Shown in pieces: positions 24,935-35,123 of a DNA stretch of 64,000 bases; within the stretch, counting starts at the first letter, position 1; each line of letters opens with the position of its first letter. Made by a program: the position numbers and the translations under genes. The stretch comes from Jatrophihabitans_A lederbergiae. Lineage in GTDB: Bacteria > Actinomycetota > Actinomycetes > Mycobacteriales > Jatrophihabitantaceae. Under the pieces are notes generated by a model. It was not told where the DNA came from, searched no databases, and worked only from the letters and a program-made list of their open reading frames with translations. The stretch lies in contig NZ_JAVREH010000004.1 in the NCBI RefSeq assembly GCF_031845305.1, forward strand, positions 62,001 through 126,000, given 5' to 3'.

Positions 24935-26143
24935 ATGAGTACGGGTACGTCGGAGCAGCACCGGCCGGCGACCGGATTCCGGGGGCTCACGGTGTTCTCC
25001 GTGGTAACCGCGCTGGCGGTCATAGCGGTGCTCGGCTATGCCGTCGTCCGCCACCTGACCTCGCCGCAACTGCCGGTGCTGCCCCTCTCGTGGTGCCGCA
25101 CCGGAGCGTCGACCAGCCTGCCGCCGCTGCTCGGCCGGGCGCTGTTCACCCAGTGGCACCTGGACGCGATCGCGCTCGCCGTACTGGCCGTGCCGACCGT
25201 GCTGTACGTCGGTGGCGTTACCGCGCTACGCCGGTACGACCCGGAATCGAGCTGGCCGGTGTCCCGCACGGTGTCGTTCCTGGCCGGTATCGGAGTCTGC
25301 GTGCTGGCCACCAACTCCAGCATCGCCGTCTACGACATGGCACTGTTCACCGCGCACATGATCGGGCACCTGATGCTGGTCATGCTGGCGCCCGCGCTGC
25401 TCGCGTACGGCCGTCCGCTGACGCTGCTCGTCGAAACCAGCCAGGGCCGGCGGCGCGAGCGGATCAGCCGGTTGCTGACCGGGCCGGTGGTGTCGCTGAT
25501 GACCGCGCCGCCGATCGCGCTGGCCTGCTACACGGCCGTCATCGTCGGCAGTCACCTGACCGGTCTGATGGACAAGATCATGGTGTCGCCGTGGATCGGC
25601 CAGGTCGAGCACCTGGTGTACGTGGTGATCGGGATGCAGTTCTTCACCGTCGTCCTCGGCAACGAACCCATCCGGTGGCAGCTGGGCACGCCGGCACGCT
25701 GGCTGCTCGTCGCGGTGTCGATGGCGGTGGACACCTTCACCGGCGTGATCCTGCTGATGTCGGCCCGGCCGATCACCATGACCAGCGTTCCCGGCCTGGC
25801 GGTGAACACGCTGTCCGACACCCGCACCGGTGGCGCCATCATGTGGGTCGGCGGGGACGGGTTGATGGCCGCGGTGATGGTGCTGATGGCACTTGAGTGG
25901 CTGGGGCGCCCCGAACTGCGCCAGCGGGACCGCGGCGGCTGGCTGGAGCAGGCCCGCCAGGGGGTGTTCAGCGAGCACACCGGCGCCTCGTACACGCCGC
26001 CCGGCCAGGACCCCGACCGCGATTTCGACGAGGACGAGCTGCGGTTGCAGGACTACAACCGCTGGCTGGCCTCCATCGCGGAACCGGGCGCCTCGCGACA
26101 GGCACCGGGAGCCGGGACGAACGAGCAGCGGGACGCCGTATAG
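24935..26143 (+). CDS. CtaG-family cytochrome c oxidase assembly membrane protein
   Basis: The 402-residue protein has about nine membrane segments and the caa3 CtaG family signature: LGRALFTQWHLDAIALAVL, MALFTAHMIGHLMLVMLAPALLAYGRP, and the later VEHLVYVVIGMQFFTVV. Its conserved His residues in the AHMIGHL and VEH segments are likely copper ligands. The last 90 residues form an acidic cytoplasmic tail (QDPDRDFDEDELRLQDYNRWLASI). GGGTGG lies upstream of ATG 24935, 35 bases after the peroxidase stop. With Sco and Dyp it forms an oxidase/copper operon. An isolated ctaD lies 21 kb away at 1416-3200. Confidence 0.9.
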   Translation: MSTGTSEQHRPATGFRGLTVFSVVTALAVIAVLGYAVVRHLTSPQLPVLPLSWCRTGASTSLPPLLGRALFTQWHLDAIALAVLAVPTVLYVGGVTALRRYDPESSWPVSRTVSFLAGIGVCVLATNSSIAVYDMALFTAHMIGHLMLVMLAPALLAYGRPLTLLVETSQGRRRERISRLLTGPVVSLMTAPPIALACYTAVIVGSHLTGLMDKIMVSPWIGQVEHLVYVVIGMQFFTVVLGNEPIRWQLGTPARWLLVAVSMAVDTFTGVILLMSARPITMTSVPGLAVNTLSDTRTGGAIMWVGGDGLMAAVMVLMALEWLGRPELRQRDRGGWLEQARQGVFSEHTGASYTPPGQDPDRDFDEDELRLQDYNRWLASIAEPGASRQAPGAGTNEQRDAV

Positions 26144-26163
26144 GTCAGCTCCGCCGTTATGAG

Positions 26164-27762
26164 TCAGCTCAGCCGGGACAGGTCGCCGGCGGGCAGCGGC
26201 GCCAGCGTCGTGGTCTGCATGGTGACCGAGGCATCCGGGTGCACGGTCGTCGTGTCCACGGTCACCGAGCCGGTCTTCTTGTCGATGCTGAGCAGCACGA
26301 ACGGCGCGTTGTTGCGGGGCGTCGACAACCCGCCGAGACCGTCGCCGTCACCGTGCCCGCCGGTGCTGCCGAGGATGATCTTGCGGGTGATGCCGTCCGG
26401 TGTCGTCACGTTCTGGCTCGGCATGCCGGTGTAATCGTGACCGCCTATCACGATCGGCACGCAGCCACTGGTGGTGACCGGGTCCAGCAGTTCCTTGTCG
26501 TGGGTGAACACCGCCAGCGGCTTGTCGGCGCAGGCGGTGTCGCGCAGTTTGGCCGCCACCGTGTCGATCGTGACGTCGGGATCGATCAGCTCGGCGGCGT
26601 CGCCGAAGTTGACGATGTACGGGCTGTTGGCACCGACGAACTCGGCGCCCGCGATCTTCTGCTTGCCGCCGTCCGCGACGGTGATGTGCACCTTCTTGGC
26701 GTACGCCGCGACTGCGGGGGTGTCGTGGCGCCCGAGCGAGCTGTACACGGGGATGTCGCCCGCGTAACGCGCGAGCACCTCGACGGTATAGCTCTTCAGG
26801 TACGAGAGGTACGCCTCTTGCTGGGTGCCGGTGGCGGTGAGGTCGCCGAGGTTCACGATGGCGTCGGCGCTCACCCGCTGCGCCGACTCGGCGACCGTCC
26901 GGGCCATGCCGCTGGTGCCCTGCAGGTCATCGAGCACCATGAGCCGCACCACGTCCGGATTCTTTTCCAGCGTGTCCGCGCCGTAGTGCGCCAGGTATTC
27001 CTGGTCGCGGTTCGCAGCCACCTTGTCGTAGAAGGCCTGCTCGGACTTGCTCAGCGAGTCGACGCTGTTCACTGCCTGTGTGAACAGGGACTTGAACGGC
27101 CCGGTGAGCTGCCAACCCGAGAGGAACGTCCGATTCAGTTCGGCGTCCGGCCTGATCGACACGTCGTGGTTGGACAGCGGCGACAGGCCGTAGCCGGCCG
27201 GGACGAGCACCGCCACCAACGCCAGCACCGCCACCGTTGTCGCCACGCCCCGTTCCAGCCGGCGGTCGGCCCACAGCTGGGCCCGGACCTCCGGAGTCAC
27301 CGCGGCCAGCGTCCGGCGGCGATATTTGACGTAGACATAGCCGAAGATTTCGAGCATCGCGACCAGGTACATCGCACCGAAACCGATACCGCCGTAGTGC
27401 CGGACCACCGCGGCGGCGACCTTGTCGATCTCTGCTCGGCGGGCTTGCGGATCAGCGAACAGGTGACCGGCGACGTCGATGGTCGCGGGATCGAGTGAGC
27501 CATTGGACTGGAAGAGCGCCAGGTCCAGGTCATTCGGCTTGATTTCGAGTCCGACCGGCTTGCCGAACACCGTCGGGCCGGCCTTGCGAAGGCCACCGAG
27601 CAATCCCGAGTCGACCTGGACGGTATTGTCGCCGATCCGCAGATCGATCTGGGCGCTGAGGCCGTCCAGACCGATATCGGTGAGCTTCGCGGGCGGCGCG
27701 ACGACGATCGCGCTGAATCCGGCGCCGAGCGGGGCGAGGATAAGGCAAATTAAGAGCAGCAC
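26164..27762 (-). CDS. membrane-anchored metallophosphoesterase
   Basis: The 532-residue protein has a hydrophobic N-terminus and membrane segments at about residues 115-135 and 165-190 that bracket a positively charged loop (KYRRRTLAAVTPEVRAQLWADRR). The C-terminal half (about 280-500) carries metallophosphoesterase motifs: VNLGDLTATGT, LGRHD in place of GNHD, VFTHDKELL and VIGGHDYTG. The active site would face outside. The substrate is unknown. GTG 27762 is the only possible first start, since a stop lies just upstream in frame, but no good ribosome binding site is seen. The gene follows the acyltransferase gene by 77 bases on the same strand. Confidence 0.8.
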   Translation of the reverse strand: MLLLICLILAPLGAGFSAIVVAPPAKLTDIGLDGLSAQIDLRIGDNTVQVDSGLLGGLRKAGPTVFGKPVGLEIKPNDLDLALFQSNGSLDPATIDVAGHLFADPQARRAEIDKVAAAVVRHYGGIGFGAMYLVAMLEIFGYVYVKYRRRTLAAVTPEVRAQLWADRRLERGVATTVAVLALVAVLVPAGYGLSPLSNHDVSIRPDAELNRTFLSGWQLTGPFKSLFTQAVNSVDSLSKSEQAFYDKVAANRDQEYLAHYGADTLEKNPDVVRLMVLDDLQGTSGMARTVAESAQRVSADAIVNLGDLTATGTQQEAYLSYLKSYTVEVLARYAGDIPVYSSLGRHDTPAVAAYAKKVHITVADGGKQKIAGAEFVGANSPYIVNFGDAAELIDPDVTIDTVAAKLRDTACADKPLAVFTHDKELLDPVTTSGCVPIVIGGHDYTGMPSQNVTTPDGITRKIILGSTGGHGDGDGLGGLSTPRNNAPFVLLSIDKKTGSVTVDTTTVHPDASVTMQTTTLAPLPAGDLSRLS

Positions 27763-27839
27763 CCGAACGGTGGCGCGTGTGGTTATGCGTGTGATGGGTC
27801 AATCCAATCTGACCCGCTGAGTTTAGCGCTCAACCGCCG

Positions 27840-28604
27840 TCAGTGCCCGGCCTTGGCGGCCCGTCGGGCGGCGCGCGCGACGGCCTCTTCCTCATCCAGC
27901 TGCTGCGCTCGCTCGGGCGTGGGGGCCGTACCGCCGAGCCGGGCCGGCAGGAAGGTCAGATCGTCGCCGGTCAGCGGCGGGTAGCCGGCCTGCGCCGCGT
28001 GCAGCAGCTCGGTCATCGCGTGCCGCAGCCGGTTGGTGACCTCCTCCGAATCGTCCTTGCGGGTGGCCGTGATCGGCGCCCCCACGCTCAGGAAGATCGG
28101 CACGCCGGTACGGCCGAGCCGCTTGGGATGATCCTTGGTCCAGACTCGCTGCGAGCCCCAGATCACCGTCGGCAGGATCGGCACGCCGGCCGACACCGCC
28201 ATCCGGACGGTGCCGCTCTTGAATTCCTTGAGCTCGAAGGACCGCGAGATGGTGGCCTCGGGAAAGACGCCGACGATCTCCCCGCTCTTGAGCGCCTGGA
28301 CGGCAGCACGGAACGAGGCGGCGCCTGCGTCCCGGTCGACCGGGATGTGGCGCATGCCGCGCATCAACGGGCCGCTGATCTTGTGGGTGAACACCTGATC
28401 CTTGGCCATGAAGCGGACCAACCGCCCGGACGGCTGCGCCGCGAGCCCGGCGTAGGTGAAGTCCATATAGCCGGTGTGGTTGATCGCCATCACGGCGCCG
28501 CCGGTGCGGGGAACGTTCTCGGCGCCGCTGAGCGTGAACTTGAGCCCCTGCAGCGCGAACACACCGCGGGCGATGGTGATGACGGACGAGTAGACGGGCT
28601 CCAT
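27840..28604 (-). CDS. 1-acyl-glycerol-3-phosphate acyltransferase family protein (PlsC-like)
   Basis: The 254-residue protein has the acyltransferase motifs NHTGYMD (HX4D catalytic pair), the FPEATIS block, and VPILPTVIWGSQRVW. The usual FPEGT reads FPEAT. It would acylate lysophosphatidate or a related lipid at the membrane. I start at ATG 28604 (MEPVYSSVITIARG), where homology to the family begins. The same frame stays open upstream through the 30-bp repeats, each of which carries an in-frame ATG, so translation could also begin there. The C-terminus is a charged helical tail. A metallophosphoesterase gene follows on the same strand. Confidence 0.88.
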   Translation of the reverse strand: MEPVYSSVITIARGVFALQGLKFTLSGAENVPRTGGAVMAINHTGYMDFTYAGLAAQPSGRLVRFMAKDQVFTHKISGPLMRGMRHIPVDRDAGAASFRAAVQALKSGEIVGVFPEATISRSFELKEFKSGTVRMAVSAGVPILPTVIWGSQRVWTKDHPKRLGRTGVPIFLSVGAPITATRKDDSEEVTNRLRHAMTELLHAAQAGYPPLTGDDLTFLPARLGGTAPTPERAQQLDEEEAVARAARRAAKAGH

Positions 28605-28620
28605 CCCGATACCGTAGCCG

Positions 28621-28740
28621 CCTGGGTTTCGGCGCCCCATGACACAGCCGCCTGGGTTTCGGCGGCCCATGACACAGCCGCCTGGGTTTCGGCGGCCCAT
28701 GACACAGCCGCCTGGGTTTCGGCGGCCCATGACACAGCCG
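28621..28740. repeat. 30-bp tandem repeat, four copies
   Basis: Four head-to-tail 30-bp units occupy 28621-28740. Units 2-4 are identical and unit 1 differs by one base (GGCGCC for GGCGGC). The last five bases of a partial unit precede the array. On the minus strand every unit contains an ATG and, being a multiple of three, encodes ten in-frame residues (MGRRNPGGCV) leading into the acyltransferase. On the plus strand it lies before the AAA+ gene. It occupies most of the divergent control region between the two genes. Confidence 0.95.
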
Positions 28741-28781
28741 CTTCCATGGCATGCGGACGGGCGGCAGTCCATGCTGTTGGC

Positions 28782-29729
28782 ATGGCATTACCTGACAGCG
28801 CATCACCGGACACTGCATCACCTGGCAGCGGCCCAGCCCACCGGGCAGACCCAGCCGACCCGTCCGCGCTGGCCGCCGCACTGCAACGCACCGGATACCT
28901 GTCCGACGAGGGCCTGGCCACCGCCGCGTACCTGGCGCTGAAGATGGGCCGGCCGCTGTTTCTGGAGGGCGACGCCGGGGTCGGCAAGACGAGCCTCGCG
29001 CAGGCACTCGCCCAGGTCACCGGGGCCGAGTTGGTCAGGTTGCAGTGCTATGAGGGCATCGACGCCTCGCAGGCGCTGTACGACTGGGACTTCCCGCGCC
29101 AACTGCTACACCTGCGCGCCGCCGAATCGGCTGCCATCGCGACCGACGCCGCGCAACTGGAGCACGCGCTCTATGACCGCCGCTTTCTGATCGCGCGGCC
29201 GATCCTCCGGGCGATCGAGCACTCCCCGTCCGTGCTGCTCATCGACGAGATCGACCGTGCCGACGACGAGTTCGAGGCCTTCCTGCTCGAGGTGCTGTCC
29301 GACAACTCCGTGACGATCCCCGAGATCGGGACGATCCGCGCCGAGACACCGCCGCTGGTCGTCCTCACCTCGAACCGGACCCGCGAGGTACACGACGCGC
29401 TGAAGCGGCGCTGCCTCTACCACTGGGTGGCGCACCCGTCCTTCGACCGCGAAGTCGCGATCCTGCGCGGCCGGCTGCCCGACATCACCGAGCGGCTGGC
29501 ACGCGAGGTCGCCGGGGCGGTCCGCCGGATGCGCGAGGCCGACCTGCTCAAGCCACCCGGGGTCGCGGAGACGATCGACTGGGCACAGGCGCTGCACCTG
29601 CTGGGCGCGCGCAGCCTCGATCCGGAGCGGGCGGCCGCCACCCTCGGCGCGGTGCTCAAGTACCAGGAGGACTCCGTCCGAATCCGGGACACGGTACTGG
29701 CGGAGCTGGCCGGATCAGCGGTCCGGTGA
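28782..29729 (+). CDS. MoxR-type AAA+ ATPase (CoxD-like)
   Basis: The 315-residue ATPase has Walker A GDAGVGKT (63-70), Walker B LLIDEIDRAD, the sensor SNRTREVHDALKRRC, and a C-terminal helical lid. In aerobic CO dehydrogenase operons CoxD is a chaperone-like ATPase that helps mature the active-site sulfur/copper centre; relatives in form II operons act in molybdenum-hydroxylase maturation. I use ATG 28782; ATG 28746 is also in frame. The start is just after the tandem repeat. It overlaps the next gene by four bases, so the operon 28782-36951 begins here. Confidence 0.86.
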   Translation: MALPDSASPDTASPGSGPAHRADPADPSALAAALQRTGYLSDEGLATAAYLALKMGRPLFLEGDAGVGKTSLAQALAQVTGAELVRLQCYEGIDASQALYDWDFPRQLLHLRAAESAAIATDAAQLEHALYDRRFLIARPILRAIEHSPSVLLIDEIDRADDEFEAFLLEVLSDNSVTIPEIGTIRAETPPLVVLTSNRTREVHDALKRRCLYHWVAHPSFDREVAILRGRLPDITERLAREVAGAVRRMREADLLKPPGVAETIDWAQALHLLGARSLDPERAAATLGAVLKYQEDSVRIRDTVLAELAGSAVR

Positions 29730-30865
29730 TGCCGGCCACCGGGAGAGCTGCCGCCCCGGATCGAGATTTCATCGACACGGTCACGGGATTCGCCCGAACG
29801 TTGCGTCACGCGGGGGTGCCCGCCAGCCCCCAGCGGGTACAGGCGATGCTCGGCGCGGTGGCACACCTGGACGTCCTCGATCCCGCGCAGGTGTACTGGG
29901 CCGGTCGGTTGACGCTGTGCGCCGACCCGGACGACCTACCGAGGTATGACTCCGCCTTCGCGCTCTATTTCGGCGGCACGGACGAGCGCGGCGGCCGGAC
30001 CACCCAGACGCCGCCGTCCGTGCTGCAGGCCGCGCCGTTCGAGGTCGATACCGCGGCCCAGGGCGCGGATTCCGACGAGGAGTCGCCCACCTTCGCGGTC
30101 CAGGCCAGCCGGCACGAGGTACTGCGCCACAAGGACGTGGCCACCCTCACCGAGCCGGAGCGGGAGCAATTGCGGCGGCTGTTCGCGCTGCTCGCCCCGC
30201 GGCTGGCCGGGCGCCGGTCGCCCCGGTACACCCGCGCCCACCGGGGCCGGGTGGACCTGGACCGCACCGTCCGGCAGATGCTGCGCCAGGGCGGTGAGGC
30301 GAGCGAGCTGCTCCGCCGGCGCCGGCGCACGAAACCCCGTCGGCTGGTGCTGCTTCTCGACGTCAGCGGTTCGATGGCTCCGTACGCCGATTCACTGCTG
30401 CGCTTCGCCCACGCGGCGGTACGGTCCGCGCCCCTGAACACCGAGGTATTCACCGTCGGTACCTGGCTGACCCGGATCACCCGGGAGCTGCGGGCGCGCG
30501 ACCCCGACCGGGCGCTCGCCGCGGCAGGGCGGGCGGTGCCGGACTGGAGCGGTGGGACGAGGCTGGGCGACGCGCTGAAGGCGTTCCTGGACCGCTGGGG
30601 CCAGCGCGGGGTGGCCCGGGGCGCGGTGGCGGTGCTGTGCTCGGACGGCTGGGAGCGCGGCGATCCGGCGGAGCTGGGAAGCCAGCTGGCGCGGCTGGCC
30701 AGGCTGGCGCACGCGGTCATCTGGGTGAACCCGCACAAGGGCAAGGACGGCTTCGCGCCGAGCACCGGCGGTATGGTCGCCGCACTGCCCCACATCGACG
30801 TCCTCGTCGCCGGGCACAGCTTCGCGGCGCTGGAAGAACTGGTCGAGGTGATTGCCCATGCGTGA
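29726..30865 (+). CDS. VWA domain protein (CoxE-like)
   Basis: The 379-residue protein has a helical N-terminal half and a C-terminal von Willebrand A domain with the MIDAS motif DVSGSM (212-217), the distal Thr in GGTRLGDAL and the SDGWERGD segment. CoxE works with the CoxD ATPase in maturation of molybdenum hydroxylases. It starts inside the end of the ATPase gene (GTG 29726, ATG 29729 also possible), and its end overlaps the XdhC gene by eight bases. The tight overlaps argue for one polycistron with a fixed ratio of these assembly factors. Confidence 0.9.
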   Translation: MMPATGRAAAPDRDFIDTVTGFARTLRHAGVPASPQRVQAMLGAVAHLDVLDPAQVYWAGRLTLCADPDDLPRYDSAFALYFGGTDERGGRTTQTPPSVLQAAPFEVDTAAQGADSDEESPTFAVQASRHEVLRHKDVATLTEPEREQLRRLFALLAPRLAGRRSPRYTRAHRGRVDLDRTVRQMLRQGGEASELLRRRRRTKPRRLVLLLDVSGSMAPYADSLLRFAHAAVRSAPLNTEVFTVGTWLTRITRELRARDPDRALAAAGRAVPDWSGGTRLGDALKAFLDRWGQRGVARGAVAVLCSDGWERGDPAELGSQLARLARLAHAVIWVNPHKGKDGFAPSTGGMVAALPHIDVLVAGHSFAALEELVEVIAHA

Positions 30866-31982
30866 CGTGCTCGCCGATCTGCTGCGCTGGTGGGAGTCCG
30901 GGGCCGAGGTCGGGATCGGCACCGTGGTGTCCACCTGGAGTTCGGCGCCACGCCAGCCCGGCGCGTCGATGCTGGTGGGTCCGGACGGCACCGCCGCGGG
31001 CAGCGTGTCCGGCGGCTGCGTCGAGGGCGCGGTGTACGAGCTGGCGACCGAGGTGCGCGCTGGTGGCGTACCGGTACTGCAGCGCTACGGCGTGAGCGAT
31101 GACGATGCCTTCGCGGTCGGCCTGACCTGCGGCGGGATCATCGACATCTTCGTGGAGCGGATCGGGCCCCAGAGCTATCCGGAGCTGGGTGACATCGCAA
31201 CCGATATCCAGGCCGGCCGGCCGGTTGCGGTGGCCACGGTGGTGGACGCTCCCGAGGGCCAGCGCGGCCGGCGGCTGGTGGTCCGTCCCGCCGGTGCGTC
31301 CGGCACTCTCGGCTCGGAGCGGCTGGACGACGCCGTCCGCGACGACGCCCTCGGCCTGCTGGCCCAGGGCCGGACCGGCGTGATCCGGTACGGCCCGCAC
31401 GGTGAGCGCCGGCTCGATGACATCGGCGTCTTCGTGGCCGCGTACGCGCCCCGGCCGCGGCTGATCGTGTTCGGCGCCATCGACTTCGCCTCGGCAGTTG
31501 CCCGGATCGGCAGTTTCCTCGGCTACCGGGTCACCGTATGCGACGCCCGGCCGATCTTCGCCACCCGCAAGCGGTTCCCGGACGCCGACGAGGTCGTCGT
31601 CGAGTGGCCGCACCGGTACCTGGCCGGTACCGAGGTGGATGAGCGGACCGTGATCTGCCTGCTCACCCACGACCCGAAGTTCGACGTGCCGCTGCTCGAA
31701 CTGGCGTTGCGGATGCCGCTGGCCTACGTCGGTGCGATGGGCTCCCGCCGCACGAACGACGACCGGCTCAGCCGGCTGCGCGAGCTGGGTTTCAGCGAGG
31801 ACGAACTCGCTCGCCTGCACGCCCCGATCGGCGTGGACATCGGCGCCCGCACCCCTGAAGAGACAGCGGTCTCGATCGCCGCGGAGATCATCGCGGCGCG
31901 GTGGGGCGGCACCGGTGAACCACTCCGCGTCACCGCCGGCCCCATCCACGTCGACCATCCAGGTCCGCTGAGCGTGGGCTGA
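30858..31982 (+). CDS. XdhC/CoxI family Mo-cofactor insertion protein
   Basis: The 374-residue protein has an N-terminal XdhC/CoxI domain with the SGGCVEGAVYELA signature and a C-terminal Rossmann-like domain. The family hands sulfurated molybdenum cofactor to hydroxylases such as xanthine dehydrogenase. In the Rossmann half the usual glycine-rich GAGHVA segment reads GAIDFASAVAR, so nucleotide binding there may be altered. The MGSRRTNDDR and RIHAPIGVDIGARTPEE-like segments late in the protein are normal. ATG 30858 overlaps the CoxE stop. A gap of 88 bases follows before the small subunit gene, which has its own strong ribosome binding site. Confidence 0.9.
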   Translation: MRDVLADLLRWWESGAEVGIGTVVSTWSSAPRQPGASMLVGPDGTAAGSVSGGCVEGAVYELATEVRAGGVPVLQRYGVSDDDAFAVGLTCGGIIDIFVERIGPQSYPELGDIATDIQAGRPVAVATVVDAPEGQRGRRLVVRPAGASGTLGSERLDDAVRDDALGLLAQGRTGVIRYGPHGERRLDDIGVFVAAYAPRPRLIVFGAIDFASAVARIGSFLGYRVTVCDARPIFATRKRFPDADEVVVEWPHRYLAGTEVDERTVICLLTHDPKFDVPLLELALRMPLAYVGAMGSRRTNDDRLSRLRELGFSEDELARLHAPIGVDIGARTPEETAVSIAAEIIAARWGGTGEPLRVTAGPIHVDHPGPLSVG

Positions 31983-32070
31983 AACGCCTGCGACGAAATT
32001 GCGGCTTGCGCCCACAGCCGTTTGAGGCTTGTCTGTGATCCTCATTACAACGAGTTCTGCTGGAGGTTTC

Positions 32071-32621
<551 letters not shown>

Positions 32622-32625
<4 letters not shown>

Positions 32626-35123
32626 CCACCATCGAAGACCGTCCCGCGGCCGAGGACGTCCCCGCGCTCGAAGTCGGCAAGTCCCGGCGCCGCAAGGAGG
32701 ACGCCCACCTGATCACCGGTCGCACCACCTGGACCGACAACATGACGCTGCCGGGCATGCTGCACCTGGCCATCCTGCGCAGCCCGATGGCACACGCCCG
32801 GATCACCGCAATCGACGTGTCCGAGGCACTCACCCGTCCCGGCGTGATCGCCGCCTACACCGGGCGCGACTTCGCCGAGACCCAGGGCAACATCCCCTGC
32901 GCGTGGCCGGTGAGCCCGGACATGGTCAACCCCGGCAGCCCGAGCCTGGCGGTCGAGCAGGTGAACTACGTCGGCGAGGCGGTGGCCGTGGTGGTCGCCC
33001 GCGACAAGACCGCGGCGCAGGACGCCCTCGAGGCCATCGACGTCGACTACGAGCAGCTGTCCGTGGTGCTGGACATGGAGGCCGCACTGGCCCCGGACGC
33101 ACAGCTGGTGCACGACAACACCCAGTCCAACCGCTCGTTCACCTGGGTCTTCGACTCGGGCACGGCCGGCACCGGAGCGGCGATCGACGAGGTGGTGAGC
33201 CAGGCCGAGGTCACGCTGAGCCGCCGGTTTCTCCAGCAGCGGCTGATCCCGGCGTTCATGGAGCCCCGGTCCACCGTCGTCCAGCCCAACGGCGACGGCT
33301 TCGTGATGTGGTCGGCGACCCAGGTGCCCCACATCCTGCGCACCATGCTGGCGCTCACCCTCGGCATCGGCGAGCACAAGATCCGGGTCATCGCGCCCGA
33401 TGTCGGCGGCGGGTTCGGCGGCAAACTCCAGGTCACCCCGGAAGAGGTGATCACCGCTCTCGTCGCCCGCAAGCTCGGCAAGCCCGCGAAGTACACCGAG
33501 TCGCGGTCGGAGTCGCTGATGAGCGGGCACCACGGCCGTGACCAGATCCAGGACATCACCATCACCGCCAAGCGGGACGGCACGGTGACCGGCCTGGACG
33601 TGCACCTGTACGCCGACATGGGCGCCTACCTGCGGCTGATCACGCCCGGCGTGCCGGTGCTCGGCGCGTTCATGTTCAACAGCATCTACAAGTTCGACGC
33701 CTATCGGTTCACCTGCGAGGGCGTGTTCACGAACAAGACGCCGACCGATGCCTACCGCGGCGCCGGCCGTCCCGAGGCGACCTTCGCCATCGAGCGGATC
33801 ATGGACGAGCTGGCGACCGAGCTCGGCATGGACCGCCTGGAACTGCGGCGCAAGAACTGGATTCGGCACGAGGAGTTCCCGTTCACCACGGTCTGCGGCC
33901 TGACCTATGACAGCGGCAACTACGAGGCCGCGACCGATCGCGCGCTGGAGCTGATCGGCTGGGACGACCTGGTCGCCGAACAGGCTCAGCGCCGGGCCGA
34001 GGGCAACCCGGTGCAGCTCGGCCTGGGCATCTCCACGTTCACCGAGATGTGCGGCCTGGCCCCGTCCCGCGTCCTGGGCTCACTCGATTACGCCGCCGGC
34101 GGCTGGGAGAACGCCTCCATCCGGGTGCTGGCCACCGGCAAGGTCGAGGTCGTCACCGGCGTCAGCGCGCACGGCCAGGGTCACGAGACGGCGTGGAGCC
34201 AGATCGTCGCCGACCAGCTCGGCGTGCCGTTCGAGGACGTCGAGGTGATCCACGGCGACACCCAGTCCTCGCCGAAGGGCATGGACACCTACGGCTCGCG
34301 GTCCCTTGTCGTCGGCGGCATCGCGGTGGTGCGGGCCGCCGACAAGGTGGTCGCCAAGGCCCGCCGGATCGCCGCGCACATGCTCGAGGCCAGCGAGGAC
34401 GACCTGGAGTTCTCCGGCGGCTCGTTCAGCGTCAAGGGCGCGCCCGGCACCGGCAAGAGCATTCAGGAGATCGCCTTCGCCACCTTCGCCGCGCACGACC
34501 TGCCCGAGGGCATGGAGCCGAGCCTGGACGCCGACGCCACCTTCGACCCGGAGAACTTCTCCTTTCCGCACGGCACCCACCTGTGTGCGATGGAGGTCGA
34601 TACCGAGACCGGCGTCGCCACCATCCGCACGTACGTCTGCGTGGACGACATCGGCGAGGTGATCAACCCCCTGATCGTCGACGGCCAGGTGCACGGCGGC
34701 CTCGCCCAGGGCATTGCCCAGGCCCTGTACGAAGAGGCGGTGTATGACGACGACGGCAATCTCACCACCGGGACGTTCGTGGACTACCTGCTGCCCTCGG
34801 CGACCGACCTGCCGACATTCACCACCGACCGGACGGTGAGCAGGTCCACCACCAACCCGCTCGGGGTCAAGGGCGTGGGCGAGGCGGGCACGATCGCCTC
34901 GACCCCGTCCATCGTCAACGGGATCATCGACGCGCTGCGGCCCTGGGGCATCAACGACATTCAGATGCCGTGCACACCCGAGCGGGTGTGGCGGGCCATC
35001 AACGGCGCAGAGACCGGTGCGCCGGCGAAGGCCGACCGCTCCCCCGGCGGCACCGTCGCCTACGGCGGTCCGTCCACAACCACGTCCGACGGCAGCACTG
35101 CCTCTGAAGGAGGTCAGCTGTGA
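32622..35123 (+). CDS. molybdopterin-binding large subunit, form II CODH-like hydroxylase
   Basis: The 833-residue protein binds the molybdopterin cytosine dinucleotide cofactor and holds the active site. The diagnostic loop is AYRGAGR (377-383), the form II type; genuine form I CO dehydrogenases have AYxCSFR with the copper-ligating Cys. Other motifs are GGGFGGK, the GQGHETAWSQIVAD block and the GVKGVGEAGTIASTPSIVNGI end with its catalytic Glu. The true substrate may be an aldehyde, purine or N-heterocycle. GTG 32622 overlaps the small-subunit stop. MoaA, needed for the cofactor, is encoded at 61054-62103. Confidence 0.94.

Noticed and set aside
26164..27762. Opposite-strand long open frame across the metallophosphoesterase
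   Set aside because: It shadows the real gene, has skewed composition (Arg, Gly, Val, His) and no recognisable motif.
28621..28740. Repeats as part of a mobile element or CRISPR
   Set aside because: The units are directly head to tail with no spacers, no terminal inverted repeats and no transposase nearby.
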